A DNA stretch of 64,000 nucleotides from SHZL01 sp963815185 (GCA_963815185.1 CAWFGC010000017.1:1-64000), one strand, 5' to 3'. Counted from the first letter of the stretch, positions 1-8,873 are shown. Notes: generated by a model from the letters alone, not told the origin. Program-made: numbers and translations.

Positions 1-958
1 TGGCCAGAAGCTTTTCGGACAAACTGAAACCACGGCCCGGTTCCGACCAGGGACAGACTTCGATGCAGATTCCGCAACCCTGGGTTTTGGTGAAGTACCA
101 GATGCACTTGTCGAAATCCACGTACCATTTTTCCATGCCGCGCACCGTCTGTTTTTCATCGAGGATGGCGTCAGGCGGGCAATCGATGGTACAGCGGCGG
201 CAGGACAGGCACAGATCATCGACGCCAATATCCACGGGTGCGTCGCACTCCAGCGGGATGTCGGTAAGCACAGCGGACAGACGGAAGTTAGACCCAAACT
301 CGCGGCTGATCAGCGAACCATGCTTTCCCAGTTGCCCCAGACCCGCATTGATGGCCATGGGGATCTGCAGAATGTCTTCGCCGTCGGCGTAGGCCTGGGC
401 CGGCCACCCCAAAGCGCGGATATAGGCGGCCAGTTCGATGGCGGCACGCGAAGCACGGCCATAGGTGCGCATGACCTCGATGGCGGCGCGGTTGCCGGGA
501 ACGTGTTCCATTTCAGCCCGCTTCATGGGCGTACCGAGACTAATGGCGTATTTGTACGGCGGCTGCGGGTAGCCGTCGTACAGCGCGCTTTCGTTCAGCT
601 CACTGATCCCGGCAATGCCGGCGCCGAATTCCAGCGCCTTTTCCTTCAGGTGGCCGGCGGAAGCCGCAGGATCACCCAGTGACACCCGTTGCGAAGCCAT
701 TGGACCCGCGTAATTGCGCCGCTGCCACAAAGTACGCAGCACCTGAAGAAATGGGCCCGGTTGCGCGATCAGATTGAAAAACATGTCCATGGCTGCCCAG
801 TCCAGCTTTTTTCTGCCGCCACCACGCCCGGTGCTGTGGAAGACCGGGCGCGCTCGCGACCGTTTCTTCTCTCCCAGACCATTGATCTCATTGCCGGAGC
901 GCGGTGGCTTGCGGTAGCCAAAGGCGTACTCGGCCGGCGGCACGGATCGCAACTTCAT
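1..958 (-). CDS. Reductive-dehalogenase-like 4Fe-4S protein, copy 1 (3' end outside window)
   Basis: Reading the minus strand from ATG 958-956, the frame stays open to the window edge, so the C-terminus is cut. The protein has a QueG/RdhA-type ferredoxin region: CLSCRRCTIDCP (CxxCxxCxxxCP), then CGICIEVCPWS. No Tat or Sec signal is visible, so a cytoplasmic location is inferred, and the length (~330 aa, judged from its paralogue at 14028-15029) is well below respiratory RdhA. RdhA relatives use cobalamin and two 4Fe-4S clusters; the actual substrate cannot be read here and dehalogenation is not proven. Its start overlaps the stop of a 67-aa gene by 4 nt (ATGA), indicating translational coupling. 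The same pair recurs at 14028-15238 in the same orientation. Confidence 0.8.
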   Translation of the reverse strand, partial: MKLRSVPPAEYAFGYRKPPRSGNEINGLGEKKRSRARPVFHSTGRGGGRKKLDWAAMDMFFNLIAQPGPFLQVLRTLWQRRNYAGPMASQRVSLGDPAASAGHLKEKALEFGAGIAGISELNESALYDGYPQPPYKYAISLGTPMKRAEMEHVPGNRAAIEVMRTYGRASRAAIELAAYIRALGWPAQAYADGEDILQIPMAINAGLGQLGKHGSLISREFGSNFRLSAVLTDIPLECDAPVDIGVDDLCLSCRRCTIDCPPDAILDEKQTVRGMEKWYVDFDKCIWYFTKTQGCGICIEVCPWSEPGRGFSLSEKLLA

Positions 959-1161
959 CAGAAGTCTTCCCGGTCCAGTTCGTCGATCCACCAGGTTTCG
1001 CCGGTGCGTTCGCAGTGCCGATAGGCCCGGCGCACGCGCCCGCCGATGAACACCCAGGCATAGATGACCTGCAGGATGTATCCCAGCATGCGCATATCGC
1101 GCCACAGCGTCTTCAGCCGCGTCCGCTCGGTCAGGTAGAACCGTTCCTGGAATGACTTCAT
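958..1161 (-). CDS. Small protein (67 aa) coupled to RdhA-like gene, copy 1
   Basis: The ATG at 1161 gives a 67-aa protein whose stop overlaps the RdhA-like start by 4 nt. A longer in-frame start at 1302 exists but adds low-complexity residues and runs into a repeat, so 1161 is preferred. The protein has a basic N-terminal half, one moderately hydrophobic stretch (about residues 27-42, MLGYILQVIYAWVFIGG) and a C-terminal R-A-Y-R-x-C-E-x3-E-x2-I-D pattern. The pattern is shared with the 70-aa protein at 15026-15238, also coupled to an RdhA-like gene. It is too short, and has too few membrane segments, for a typical RdhB anchor. Function unknown; a dedicated partner or membrane tether is inferred from the repeated pairing. 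Confidence 0.7.
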   Translation of the reverse strand: MKSFQERFYLTERTRLKTLWRDMRMLGYILQVIYAWVFIGGRVRRAYRHCERTGETWWIDELDREDF

Positions 1162-1225
1162 AACCGCGCCTCTTTGCCCGCGAAATGCAGGTCCGGGGTG
1201 AAAGAGCATAGCAGCTTGAATTAAT

Positions 1226-1236
1226 GGGGTCAGAGT
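1226..1236 (+). repeat. GGGGTCAGAGT dispersed repeat, copy 1
   Basis: The core ggggtcagagt lies in the intergenic space between the 67-aa gene and an SRPBCC relic, preceded by attaat. Related copies lie at 3475-3484 and 19566-19576, and as a perfect head-to-head palindrome at 52090-52143. Such half-palindromes are common among REP-like elements of Gammaproteobacteria; no transposase is present here. Confidence 0.6.
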
Positions 1237-1306
1237 GAAGTGCCCGAGTAGATGAAGCTTCAAGGGTACCGAGCCCTTGTACGCAAATCGATTCGCGTCC
1301 AATGTC

Positions 1307-1513
1307 TCAGGTTTTGCGCTCGCCTGCCTTCGCCAGATCCCGTGAAACCCGCTTCAAAACCATCACGAAAAACAGCCGCCAAAACCGACCGGTACCGGCG
1401 TGCCTGGGCTTGAACGACGCAGTCGGATAGGAAGTCGAATCCGACAGCAGGGCGAACAAAGCCTGCGGATCGGCCGCCGACATCGCTGTCGTTGAAAGTT
1501 TGATTGTCTTCAC
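1307..1513 (-). pseudogene. SRPBCC (polyketide cyclase-like) relic with internal deletion
   Basis: A 68-codon frame starts with GTG. Its first part (SAADPQALFALLSDSTSYP) resembles the N-terminal strand and helix of SRPBCC-fold proteins, and its second part (GTGRFWRLFFVMVLKRVSRD) resembles their C-terminal helix. The roughly 80 residues of sheet that should lie between are missing. This looks like an in-frame internal deletion rather than a functional small protein. It lies downstream of pepF in the same orientation, 11 nt past its stop. The assignment rests on recalled family sequence patterns. Confidence 0.45.
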
Positions 1514-1524
1514 AGGCCCGTGCG

Positions 1525-3384
1525 CTATTTCGCCTCGCGCGCGTCAAGGATGGCTTCGATGCCATCCATGATTTCATTCATGCGGCTGACCACCGCCAGG
1601 TAGGGTGCTTCGGTCGCCATGTCTACACCTGCGCGCTTGAGCAAATCGTAGGGGTAGTCGGAGCCGCCGGCCTTGAGCAAATTGAGGTAGTTCTCCACCG
1701 CGCCCGGCCGGCCCTGCAGAACCTCCTGTGACAACAGCGACGAGGCCGCCAGCGAAGTGGCGTACTGGTACACATAGAAATTCCTGTAAAAATGCGGGAC
1801 ATATGCCCATTCGACCGTATAGGGCTCGTCGATGGTCAGCACACCCTGCGCTTCGCCGTGATAACGCCTGAGCAGATCGCCGTAGATTTTGGTGAAGTCG
1901 GCGCCCGACAGGGCAGCGCCGCTCTCCGCTTTCTCATGAATCATGAGTTCGAACTCGGCGAACATGGTTTGACGGTAGAACGTGCCGCGAATGGTTTCCA
2001 GCGCGGAACCCAGGTAGTAAAGCCTGTCGTCGTCATTGGCCGCCAGTTTGAGCATGTGGTCCAACAGCAGCGCTTCGTTGAACGTCGAAGCGATTTCAGC
2101 GAGGAAAATGCTGTATTGCGCCGTCGGGTACGGCTGGTTGCGGCTGGACAGGTAGGAATGCATGCCATGGCCCCATTCGTGGGCCAGGGTCGATACCGAT
2201 TCGTAATCGTCGTTGTAGTTCATCAGAACATACGGGTGAACGTCGTAGGCACCACCCTGCATGTAGGCGCCTGCGACCTTTCCCGGGCGCGGGTAGGCAT
2301 CCATCCAGCGGTTTTCGAATGCGTTTGACAGCACCTCGTCGTAGGCCTTGCCCAGCGGCCGCGTGGCCTCCAGGGTCAGGCGCTTGGCCTCGGCCAGCGG
2401 AAATTTCCTGTCTGAGTTCACCAGCGGCGGATAAATGTCGTAATAATGAAGATCATCGATGCCCAACATGCGCCCGCGCAGTTTGAAATAGCGGTACAGG
2501 GTGTCGAGGTTTTCATGGGTAACCTTGATGAGGGTGTGATACACCGCCTCAGGTATGTTGTTGGTGTCCAGTGCCGCCGCCAGCGAACTCTTGTAGTGGC
2601 GCTGTCTTGCGGAAAACACGTGCGTGTCGACTTCGCTTGAGAGCACGGTACCGACGGTGCGCTCGAACTTTTTCCAGGTACCGAAGAAGGCGTCCATGAC
2701 CTGCTTTCTCTGCGCTCGGTCCGGATCGGAGCGGTACTTGGTGTAGGCCGTCTGATCCAGCCGAACTTCCTCGCCGGACGCCAGTTTGACACTCGGCCAC
2801 GGCATGTCCGCATTGGCCAGCGTGCGATAGATATTGTTCGGGCCGGCCTGCATCAGCGAGGTGGAGGCCAGCATTTCTTCGCCCTGCTCATCCAGTGTAT
2901 GTTCGGCCTGGCGCAAGGTGTCCCGAATGCCTTGGGCGTAAGGTTGCAAGCGGGGGTCTTCGGTAAGCCAGGACTGCAGCTTTTCGCGGTCGATTTTGAG
3001 TATTTCCGGATTGATGAACGACAGCTTTTGCGACAGTTCCGAACCCAGGATTTGCGCCTCAGACCGCTGTTGTTGATTTTCGGCAACCCGTGTATCGGCA
3101 TCCGCGGACAGGGAAGCATAGACCGCCACCAGCGAGTACTGTTTGACGATATCTGAAATCAATTCACTACATTCCAGCAAGCGCTGTTCGCTTTGCCCGA
3201 GCTGCCCCTGACAGCTATCGATTTGCGCGAATCGCGCAGCGACCGCGTCTTTGGCTTTGGCCCAGGCCTCGGTGGTCGCAAACATATCACGGAGATTCCA
3301 GGTATCGGCGACGTCCTCGGCGGGTAACGTGGTGCTCAGAATGGCCAGCCCGCAAGCAACGGCGGCGGAAATCCATTTGTTCAT
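1525..3384 (-). CDS. pepF: Exported oligoendopeptidase F, M3 family
   Basis: 619 aa. Residues 1-22 form a Sec-type signal peptide (MNKWISAAVACGLAILSTTLPA), so the enzyme acts in the periplasm or outside, unlike the usual cytoplasmic PepF. The M3 zinc site is intact: HEWGH near residue 401 (TLAHEWGHGMH), with the downstream glutamate helix EIASTFNEALL. M3 oligoendopeptidases cut short oligopeptides. The length fits the family once the signal is removed. The start is at ATG 3384 with aggatt upstream. The gene stands alone, and the sequence upstream carries a dispersed repeat. Confidence 0.9.
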   Translation of the reverse strand: MNKWISAAVACGLAILSTTLPAEDVADTWNLRDMFATTEAWAKAKDAVAARFAQIDSCQGQLGQSEQRLLECSELISDIVKQYSLVAVYASLSADADTRVAENQQQRSEAQILGSELSQKLSFINPEILKIDREKLQSWLTEDPRLQPYAQGIRDTLRQAEHTLDEQGEEMLASTSLMQAGPNNIYRTLANADMPWPSVKLASGEEVRLDQTAYTKYRSDPDRAQRKQVMDAFFGTWKKFERTVGTVLSSEVDTHVFSARQRHYKSSLAAALDTNNIPEAVYHTLIKVTHENLDTLYRYFKLRGRMLGIDDLHYYDIYPPLVNSDRKFPLAEAKRLTLEATRPLGKAYDEVLSNAFENRWMDAYPRPGKVAGAYMQGGAYDVHPYVLMNYNDDYESVSTLAHEWGHGMHSYLSSRNQPYPTAQYSIFLAEIASTFNEALLLDHMLKLAANDDDRLYYLGSALETIRGTFYRQTMFAEFELMIHEKAESGAALSGADFTKIYGDLLRRYHGEAQGVLTIDEPYTVEWAYVPHFYRNFYVYQYATSLAASSLLSQEVLQGRPGAVENYLNLLKAGGSDYPYDLLKRAGVDMATEAPYLAVVSRMNEIMDGIEAILDAREAK

Positions 3385-3474
3385 ATTTGAATCCTCGCTT
3401 GGTGTTTAATTTTCCACGGCCATTGTGCCGCAAACGGTCGGTGCGGAAATATGCCAAAGGTACCCCGCAATTAA

Positions 3475-3484
3475 GGGGTCAGAG
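3475..3484 (+). repeat. GGGGTCAGAG dispersed repeat, copy 2
   Basis: The core ggggtcagag, preceded by aatta as in copy 1, lies in the 321-nt gap between the divergent pepF and VOC genes. Apart from this repeat and the inverted repeat at 3593-3616, nothing gene-like is seen between 3385 and 3705. Confidence 0.55.
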
Positions 3485-3592
3485 CGAGCAGCCTTTGTGC
3501 ACTGCTGGCACGAAGGCGCGATCAAATTCAGTGTACAAGTGCCTGTTTGGGCCTTTATGACCAACCATGTTCATGCGGAGCATGGGTAAAAT

Positions 3593-3616
3593 TGTGGACA
3601 CGTCAGCTTGTCCACA
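3593..3616. promoter_or_regulatory. Inverted repeat upstream of VOC gene
   Basis: Perfect 8-bp arms tgtggaca / tgtccaca are separated by 8 nt, 90 nt upstream of the VOC start and between divergent genes. This is the right size and place for a dimeric repressor site; the binding protein is unknown. Confidence 0.35.
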
Positions 3617-3705
3617 GTCGCTTGCCTTTAGCCTGTGGCCAAAAATTGCGATTGTCTACTCTGGCACTTTGCATTGACCTCAGGTATGTTCCCGGAGGTC
3701 AGAAA

Positions 3706-4182
3706 ATGTATGGAGATGCCGAAATGGCAGAAACCCCACGCCGCCCCGCGTTCATTTCGTCGGTGGTTTACACGGACATCGGCGCCGCGCTCAAATGGCT
3801 GCAAAACGCCTTTGGCTTTGAAGCCTGTGAGGTCTTGACCGATGCGCAAGACCAAATCGTGCATGCCGAGATGGCGCATGGCGACGGCATCATCATGGTC
3901 GGAAACGAATGGTTTGACTGGACGAAGAGCCCCGCTTCCATAGGAGGCGTCAACACGCAGCGCATTCACGTGCGCATCGAAAAGGATATAGATGAGCATT
4001 GCAAACACGCTCGAAGCGCCGGCGCAACGATCGCGATGGAGCCGGCCGATCAATTCTATGGTGAGCGTACCTACATGGCGGTCGATCACGAAGGCCATCA
4101 CTGGACATTCTCGCAACCCGTCAAGCAGGCAACTGCTGCCGACATGGAGAAAGCCGGTTTCAAATTGAAAAAGCTCGACTAG
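3706..4182 (+). CDS. VOC (glyoxalase/bleomycin-resistance fold) family protein
   Basis: 158 aa from ATG 3706, chosen because cggaggtc sits 7 nt upstream; an internal ATG at 3724 is possible and a longer upstream frame lacks a ribosome site. The protein resembles the PhnB/glyoxalase-like branch: an opening strand-helix FISSVVYTDIGAALKWLQ, then HAEM in strand 3, and a C-terminal FYGERTYMAVDHEGHHWTFS containing the typical D-x-x-G-x-x-W closing motif. VOC proteins are metal-dependent lyases, dioxygenases or binding proteins; the substrate cannot be deduced. Single gene, probably cytoplasmic. Confidence 0.8.
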   Translation: MYGDAEMAETPRRPAFISSVVYTDIGAALKWLQNAFGFEACEVLTDAQDQIVHAEMAHGDGIIMVGNEWFDWTKSPASIGGVNTQRIHVRIEKDIDEHCKHARSAGATIAMEPADQFYGERTYMAVDHEGHHWTFSQPVKQATAADMEKAGFKLKKLD

Positions 4183-4343
4183 GAAACTCAATATTTGATT
4201 CGCCCAACTTGGGCTGGCAATTGATACGATACATTTGAGCTACCTGAACCATTGGAACAGGTCGTAAAACAAAAATGCACTTGATCCCTCGGTGCCCGCG
4301 CATCGGAAGCAGAAAAGCGGAATGAACTCAGGACTGATAAGTT

Positions 4344-6161
4344 GTGGTTGCAAAAAAGACCCGAAAAAAGCGTACGAAAAACGAGGAATCCGGAAAGTTA
4401 CGCATCGGCGATGACTGGAACGCGATTAATATCATTGCCCTGTCGCAGAGCAACCCGCTGAAGGCAGTCGCGGAGTTTGTTGAAAACAGCATCGATGCCA
4501 ACGCCCGCAACGTCACGATCACGCGTGGCCGTGAACATGGTAGTACCTACCTTCGGATCGTGGATGACGGCGATGGGATTCCCAGGAACGATGAAGGAAA
4601 ACCAAACTTCAAGTATGTGGCAACGCATATTTGTGATTCCATCAAACGGCAGCTCAAAGCCGGTGGCGCACAAGGCATTCAGGGTGAATTTGGTATCGGG
4701 CTGCTGAGTTTCTGGACCGTGGGAGAAAGCCTCAGCCTGACCACGGCCGGAACCGATGGCAGGACTTACCAGATGCGCATGGAAAAGGGCAGCCCGGACT
4801 ATACGCTGACACCAACGCGAACACTTTTCCCCGAAGTTGGCACCACGCTCCTGATCAAGCCGCTGCTGGCGGGTGTCCGCCTCCTGAACGGCGAAAAAAT
4901 CCAGTGGTATCTCGCTTCGGAATTGCGCGACCGGATCCGGCAATCCGGTGTGCGGATCAATGTGGTCGACCGCACGGCTCGCAAAGAATACAAGGTCGAA
5001 CCGCGACAATTCGGCGGCCGATTGTTGCACGAGCTGCCGGCGGCGGCGACAGCGGACGGCGAAATCTACCTTGAGCTGTATCTGGCCGAGCCCGGCCCCG
5101 AATGCCTGGTCGGACTGCATCGCTCGGGCACACGAGTGCTTGCGGACCTGACCGAATTGGATGAATTTCAGCGTGAACCTTGGCGTAGCGGTTGTCTGCA
5201 GGGCATTGTGGATGCGCCATTCCTCAGCCTGACCCCGGGCACGCGCAGTGGGATCATTCGCGACAGCCGTTTCGAGCGATTTCGTCTTGCTCTGGTGGAG
5301 ATAGAGGCAAGACTGATTGACATCATCGCCGAGCAACGCCGCGCTGAAGACGAACGCGCCAGCCGAAAGATGTTGACGACCATCCGCAAGGCGTTCAAGG
5401 AGGCGCTTTTGGTGTTGCCGACCGAGGAATACGACTGGTTCGAAATTCAGGCAAAGCACGAAGGGCATGTGCTGCGGCCGGCCTCAGGATCCGGTGATTC
5501 GGAAATCAATGACGATAACGAAGGTTTTCCGGTAGACGGAGCAGCACGAATACAGAAGCAATTTTTTGAATTCGCCGGCCCACTGTTCAGCGTTCGTGTT
5601 TCCCCGCAAACCAGTGTTGTGCCCGTCAACCAGTCCAAGTCTTATCGAGCGGTGGCGCGCGACCGGTCACGAATATTGGTAGAGCACGATCTCTCATTTT
5701 ATTGGCAAATTGTGGAGGGCGCAGGCACCCTGGAGAACGACCACTCGGAAATTACCACATTCACCGCACCGGAGCAGCCCGGGCTCTCTCGCGTTGTTGT
5801 CACGGTCTCGCAGGGATCAACCGTCTGTGAGGGCGAGGGGATCATAACGGTGACCGATTCGCTGCTTCCCGAATTGAAGCCGCCGACGGAAACCCGCCAA
5901 GGACTGCCAGGCTATACGTTCCGGAAAGCTCCCGGGGAATTGTGGCGTTCAAAGTATGATGCGGATCAGAACGTTATCGTCATCAACAATGGTCACAGAG
6001 ACTTTGTCTATGCATCGCGAAACAGATCCCTAAAGGTCCGATACATCTGCCGCTTGTTCGCCAAGGAAATGGTGCTGAAAAATTTCCCTGGCTACTCGCC
6101 TGACCAACTGCTGGAGCGGATAATCGAGCTGTCGCTGTACACCGAGGAAAACCTGCGCTGA
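4344..6161 (+). CDS. GHKL-fold ATPase with internal Ig-like domain
   Basis: 605 aa starting at GTG 4344 with a Lys/Arg-rich N-terminus. A GHKL (Hsp90/MutL/MORC-type) ATP site is clear: N-box EFVENSIDANA (about 42-52), G1 VDDGDGIP (about 73-80) and G2 GEFGIGLLSFW (about 113-123). A helical middle follows, then a strand-rich section (about 412-505, from FSVRVSPQTSVVP to EGIITVTDS) that reads like a bacterial Ig-like fold. A C-terminal domain (LWRSKYDADQNVIVINNGHR) ends the protein. There is no histidine-kinase DHp domain or transmembrane segment. Such stand-alone GHKL proteins are poorly characterised; some act in DNA transactions or defence. Monocistronic; function not assigned. Confidence 0.7.
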   Translation: MVAKKTRKKRTKNEESGKLRIGDDWNAINIIALSQSNPLKAVAEFVENSIDANARNVTITRGREHGSTYLRIVDDGDGIPRNDEGKPNFKYVATHICDSIKRQLKAGGAQGIQGEFGIGLLSFWTVGESLSLTTAGTDGRTYQMRMEKGSPDYTLTPTRTLFPEVGTTLLIKPLLAGVRLLNGEKIQWYLASELRDRIRQSGVRINVVDRTARKEYKVEPRQFGGRLLHELPAAATADGEIYLELYLAEPGPECLVGLHRSGTRVLADLTELDEFQREPWRSGCLQGIVDAPFLSLTPGTRSGIIRDSRFERFRLALVEIEARLIDIIAEQRRAEDERASRKMLTTIRKAFKEALLVLPTEEYDWFEIQAKHEGHVLRPASGSGDSEINDDNEGFPVDGAARIQKQFFEFAGPLFSVRVSPQTSVVPVNQSKSYRAVARDRSRILVEHDLSFYWQIVEGAGTLENDHSEITTFTAPEQPGLSRVVVTVSQGSTVCEGEGIITVTDSLLPELKPPTETRQGLPGYTFRKAPGELWRSKYDADQNVIVINNGHRDFVYASRNRSLKVRYICRLFAKEMVLKNFPGYSPDQLLERIIELSLYTEENLR

Positions 6162-6271
6162 TCCGGAAAAGGGGCAACAAACAGGAAACACATGGGACCC
6201 GCGTTCCTGGTTTTGGCAGCGCCGCTCGACATGTCTGCTAAAATTCATCTTATCAATCGGGAGGAATAGAG

Positions 6272-7195
6272 ATGGGCAGCAAATCCAAACAGAGAATCGT
6301 CGATGCGCACATCCATTGGTGGGATTTGGACAACAACTATTATCCCTGGCTGATGGACAAACATGAGGGAGATAGCGGCCTCTCCGGCGCCGGTCCGATT
6401 GCGCATACCTATGTTGCAAAGCATTACCTGGAAGACGCAGCAGGATACGATATTTCCGCTGTCGTCCACATAGAGGCCCAGTGGGACCCGTCCGATTCGC
6501 TCGGTGAGACACGCTGGCTGGATGGTCTGGCCAAGAGCGGTGCGGATGAAGGTCTGTTGGCCGGTCTGGTGGGTTTTGCCAATCTGGCGGAAGACAATTG
6601 TGAGAAATTACTGGAAGGGCACGCTTCCAGCGGCCTGATGCGCAGCATCCGGCATATGCTCAATCGCATAGAAGACAACCCGGCGAAGTGCTGGGCAGCG
6701 GAAGATTTCACCGTCAATCCCACCTGGATAAAAAACTATGGCCTGTTGAAAAAGTACAAGCTCGGTTTCGATCTGATGTGCTTCTCCAACATGATGCATC
6801 GCATGGCCGATCTGGCGCACAAGCATCCGGACATCATGATCTATATCGAGCATGCCGGTATGCCGCATGAATTCGACGAAGCAGGAAATGAGCGCTGGCG
6901 TTCGGGCATGAAGGCCCTGGCAGCCAATGACAACGTCGTGGCGAAAATTTCCGGCCTCGGAACCGTTATGCCTGACTGGAACGAAGCCATGATCCGGCCC
7001 TATGTACTCGAGACCATCGACATCTTCGGTGTTGACCGGGTCATGTTTGCGTCGAACTTCCCGACGGACAAACTGTTCAGTTCGATGGACGCGATATGGC
7101 AGGCTTTTCTCTCGATCACCTCGGATTTCAGCCAGGACGAAAGAGACAAAATGTTTGCGGACAATGCAATCAAGCACTATGCGTTGCAAATATGA
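6272..7195 (+). CDS. Amidohydrolase-2 family metal-dependent hydrolase
   Basis: 307 aa; the start ATG is preceded by gggaggaatagag, a strong ribosome site. The N-terminus has the TIM-barrel metal motif D-A-H-x-H (IVDAHIHWWDLD), followed by a long barrel containing VVHIEAQWDP and an IYIEHAGMP strand. The C-terminal part has the catalytic Asp region replaced by RVMFASNFPTDK, typical of COG3618 lactonase-like proteins (2-pyrone-4,6-dicarboxylate and L-fuconolactone hydrolase relatives). Lactone or carboxylate hydrolysis in the cytoplasm is inferred; substrate unknown. Followed by an inverted repeat that may end transcription. Confidence 0.85.
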   Translation: MGSKSKQRIVDAHIHWWDLDNNYYPWLMDKHEGDSGLSGAGPIAHTYVAKHYLEDAAGYDISAVVHIEAQWDPSDSLGETRWLDGLAKSGADEGLLAGLVGFANLAEDNCEKLLEGHASSGLMRSIRHMLNRIEDNPAKCWAAEDFTVNPTWIKNYGLLKKYKLGFDLMCFSNMMHRMADLAHKHPDIMIYIEHAGMPHEFDEAGNERWRSGMKALAANDNVVAKISGLGTVMPDWNEAMIRPYVLETIDIFGVDRVMFASNFPTDKLFSSMDAIWQAFLSITSDFSQDERDKMFADNAIKHYALQI

Positions 7196-7219
7196 TCGAT
7201 TAGTCCGGCACTCGATCAT

Positions 7220-7280
7220 CTGAAAAAGGGGACGGGTCCAACTGTCGGAACTGGTTATTGGATCCCGCCCCGTTTTTCAG
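7220..7280 (+). terminator. Long inverted repeat, possible terminator
   Basis: The left arm ctgaaaaaggggacggg pairs almost fully with the right arm cccgccccgtttttcag around a 20-25 nt loop, 25 nt after the amidohydrolase stop. The right arm includes a T5 run. It may instead be a mobile palindrome (REP-like), as a related aaagggg arm occurs at 15268-15345. Confidence 0.45.
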
Positions 7281-7322
7281 CAAGACCCATTTGAGCCCCA
7301 ACGTACTCGGCATTAAAAAGGC

Positions 7323-8744
7323 GTTTCCGCTGAAATTTTTTTGCGGCTGATTTTTCGCCCGCATTACAAGCGCTCGTTTTATCGCAAATAGCTGAAATAT
7401 ATCGGATATTTCTGATTTATTAAGTTATAATGACTATATGTATGTATAGCTATTGTTGGATTTTCTCGAGGATATTCAGATGTCACAAACCCACCCGATT
7501 CCCCATTCCGATTCGTCCGATTTCATTACTCAACACCTGGCTCAAGCCAACCTCCGCAACAACCGCATCAGGCAACTCGAAGACGACATTTGCCAGTTGG
7601 CGGCGCATATCGATGCGGCCATGTTCCGCTGGCTGGAACTGTTGCGCGAGTTCGACGAGTGTGATGGCTGGGCCGGGGACGGCATCAAGTCGTGCGCCCA
7701 CTGGCTGAACTGGAAATGTGGACTGAATCTCGGTGCCGCGCGCGAGCGCGTGCGGGTGGCGCGTGCATTGAAAGACTTGCCGCAAACCCGCGAGGCATTC
7801 CGTGCCGGCCGCGTGAGTTATTCCAAGGTCCGCGCCATCACCCGTGCGGCGACGCCGCGCAACGAGGACATGCTGCTGTCCATCGCCTTCAATGGCACCG
7901 CCTGGCATGTCGAAAGGGCCGTGAGCGTCTGGCGCAGGGAAAAACGCCTGCAGGTTCTGGAACAGGATAATGAGCGCCATGCGATGCGGGAACTGAGCTG
8001 GTATTACGATGGCGAGGGTTTTCTGGTGATGAATGCCCGCTTCACACCAGAACAGGGCGCGGTGATCCGCCAGGCGGTGGAAGCGGCGGCCGAGCAACTG
8101 TTCCAGGAGCGAAAAAACGTTTCTGCAGAAACGTCCGAGTTCGAGCAATCGTCTGCGCCGGAATTGCAACCGCACCCGATCGCGACGCGGCGTGCGGATG
8201 CGCTGGCGCGGATGGCGGAAGGCTGGCTTTCAGGTTCAGGCTGTTCGAACGGCGACCGTTTCGTCGTGAATGTGCACACGGACATGGAAACGCTGAAAGC
8301 GGACGGATCCGGGGCTGAAGCGGAGCTGGAAGAAGCCGGAAAAGTTTCCGCAGAAACGTCCCGCCGCCTTGCCTGTGACGCCGGGGTCATTCACTGGCTG
8401 GACCGGCAGGGCGATCCGTTCAGCGGGGCCGAACCATTGAGCGTGGGGCGCAAGACCCGTACGGTGCCGCCGGCCATTCGCCGCGCCCTGCAGCGCCGCG
8501 ATCGGGGCTGCCGTTTTCCCGGCTGCACCTGCACCCGCTTTGTCGATGCGCATCACATCCATCACTGGGCCGACGGCGGTGAAACCCATATCGATAATCT
8601 GGTGCTGCTGTGCCGCCATCACCACCGATTGGTGCATGAAGGTGGGTTTCGGGCTGAACCGCACTCGCTCAGGCGAGATCCAATTCACCGATCCCGAAGG
8701 GCAAGCGCGTTCCCGATGTGCCGGAAACGCGTTTCCGCGGAAAC
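7323..8744 (+). repeat. Four copies of palindrome gTTTCngCnGAAAc in and before DUF222 gene
   Basis: Copies are at 7323-7335 (gtttccgctgaaa), 8119-8132 (gtttctgcagaaac), 8344-8357 (gtttccgcagaaac) and 8731-8744 (gtttccgcggaaac). The two in the DUF222-HNH linker are in the same frame and both give V-S-A-E-T-S, flanked by acgt or cgtc. The last spans the frameshifted C-terminus. The spacing is irregular (about 790, 225 and 390 nt). Confidence 0.6.
7394..7431 (+). promoter_or_regulatory. Promoter with operator-like palindrome before DUF222 gene
   Basis: A consensus -10 hexamer tataat is at 7426-7431. Directly upstream, overlapping the expected -35 position, is the palindrome gaaatat-atcgg-atatttc (7394-7412). 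The AT-rich block stands out from the GC-rich surroundings. It suggests a repressor-controlled promoter for the DUF222/HNH gene starting at 7480. Confidence 0.4.
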
Positions 8745-8873
8745 TTTTTTGAGCTGATAGCCAACACCGAGGCCGACGGCATCACGATCACACCCGATAC
8801 TCCCATCCCGGGCTGGCTGGGCGAATCGATGGATGATGAAATCGTGGTGCACAATCTGAGGTTGCGGGAATGA
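7480..8873 (+). pseudogene. DUF222 / HNH endonuclease protein, frameshifted near C-terminus
   Basis: The reading frame from ATG 7480 (aggatattcag upstream) carries a DUF222 (13E12-repeat) region with the typical W-L-N-W and A-R-E-R-V-R-V-A-R-A-L segments. An HNH domain follows: CRFPGC, then FVDAHHIHHWADGG and LCRHHHRLVHEGGF. After that the family C-terminus continues in a second frame (GEIQFTDPEG) and then a third (KRVPDVPE ... TITPDTPIPGWLGES) to a stop at 8871-8873. At least two single-base frame changes therefore lie between 8650 and 8700. In the first frame the protein would end at 8757 with the HNH site intact. Three short palindromes encoding VSAET lie inside the gene. Role of the family unknown; often linked to mobile DNA. 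Confidence 0.8.

Noticed and set aside
958..1302. Longer 114-aa version of the small RdhA partner
   Set aside because: The extra N-terminal part crosses the dispersed repeat and is absent from the 70-aa paralogue; ATG 1161 fits better.
4398..5468. 356-codon open frame antisense to the GHKL ATPase gene
   Set aside because: Low-complexity, Arg/Gln/His-rich translation with no motif; the opposite strand carries clear GHKL motifs.
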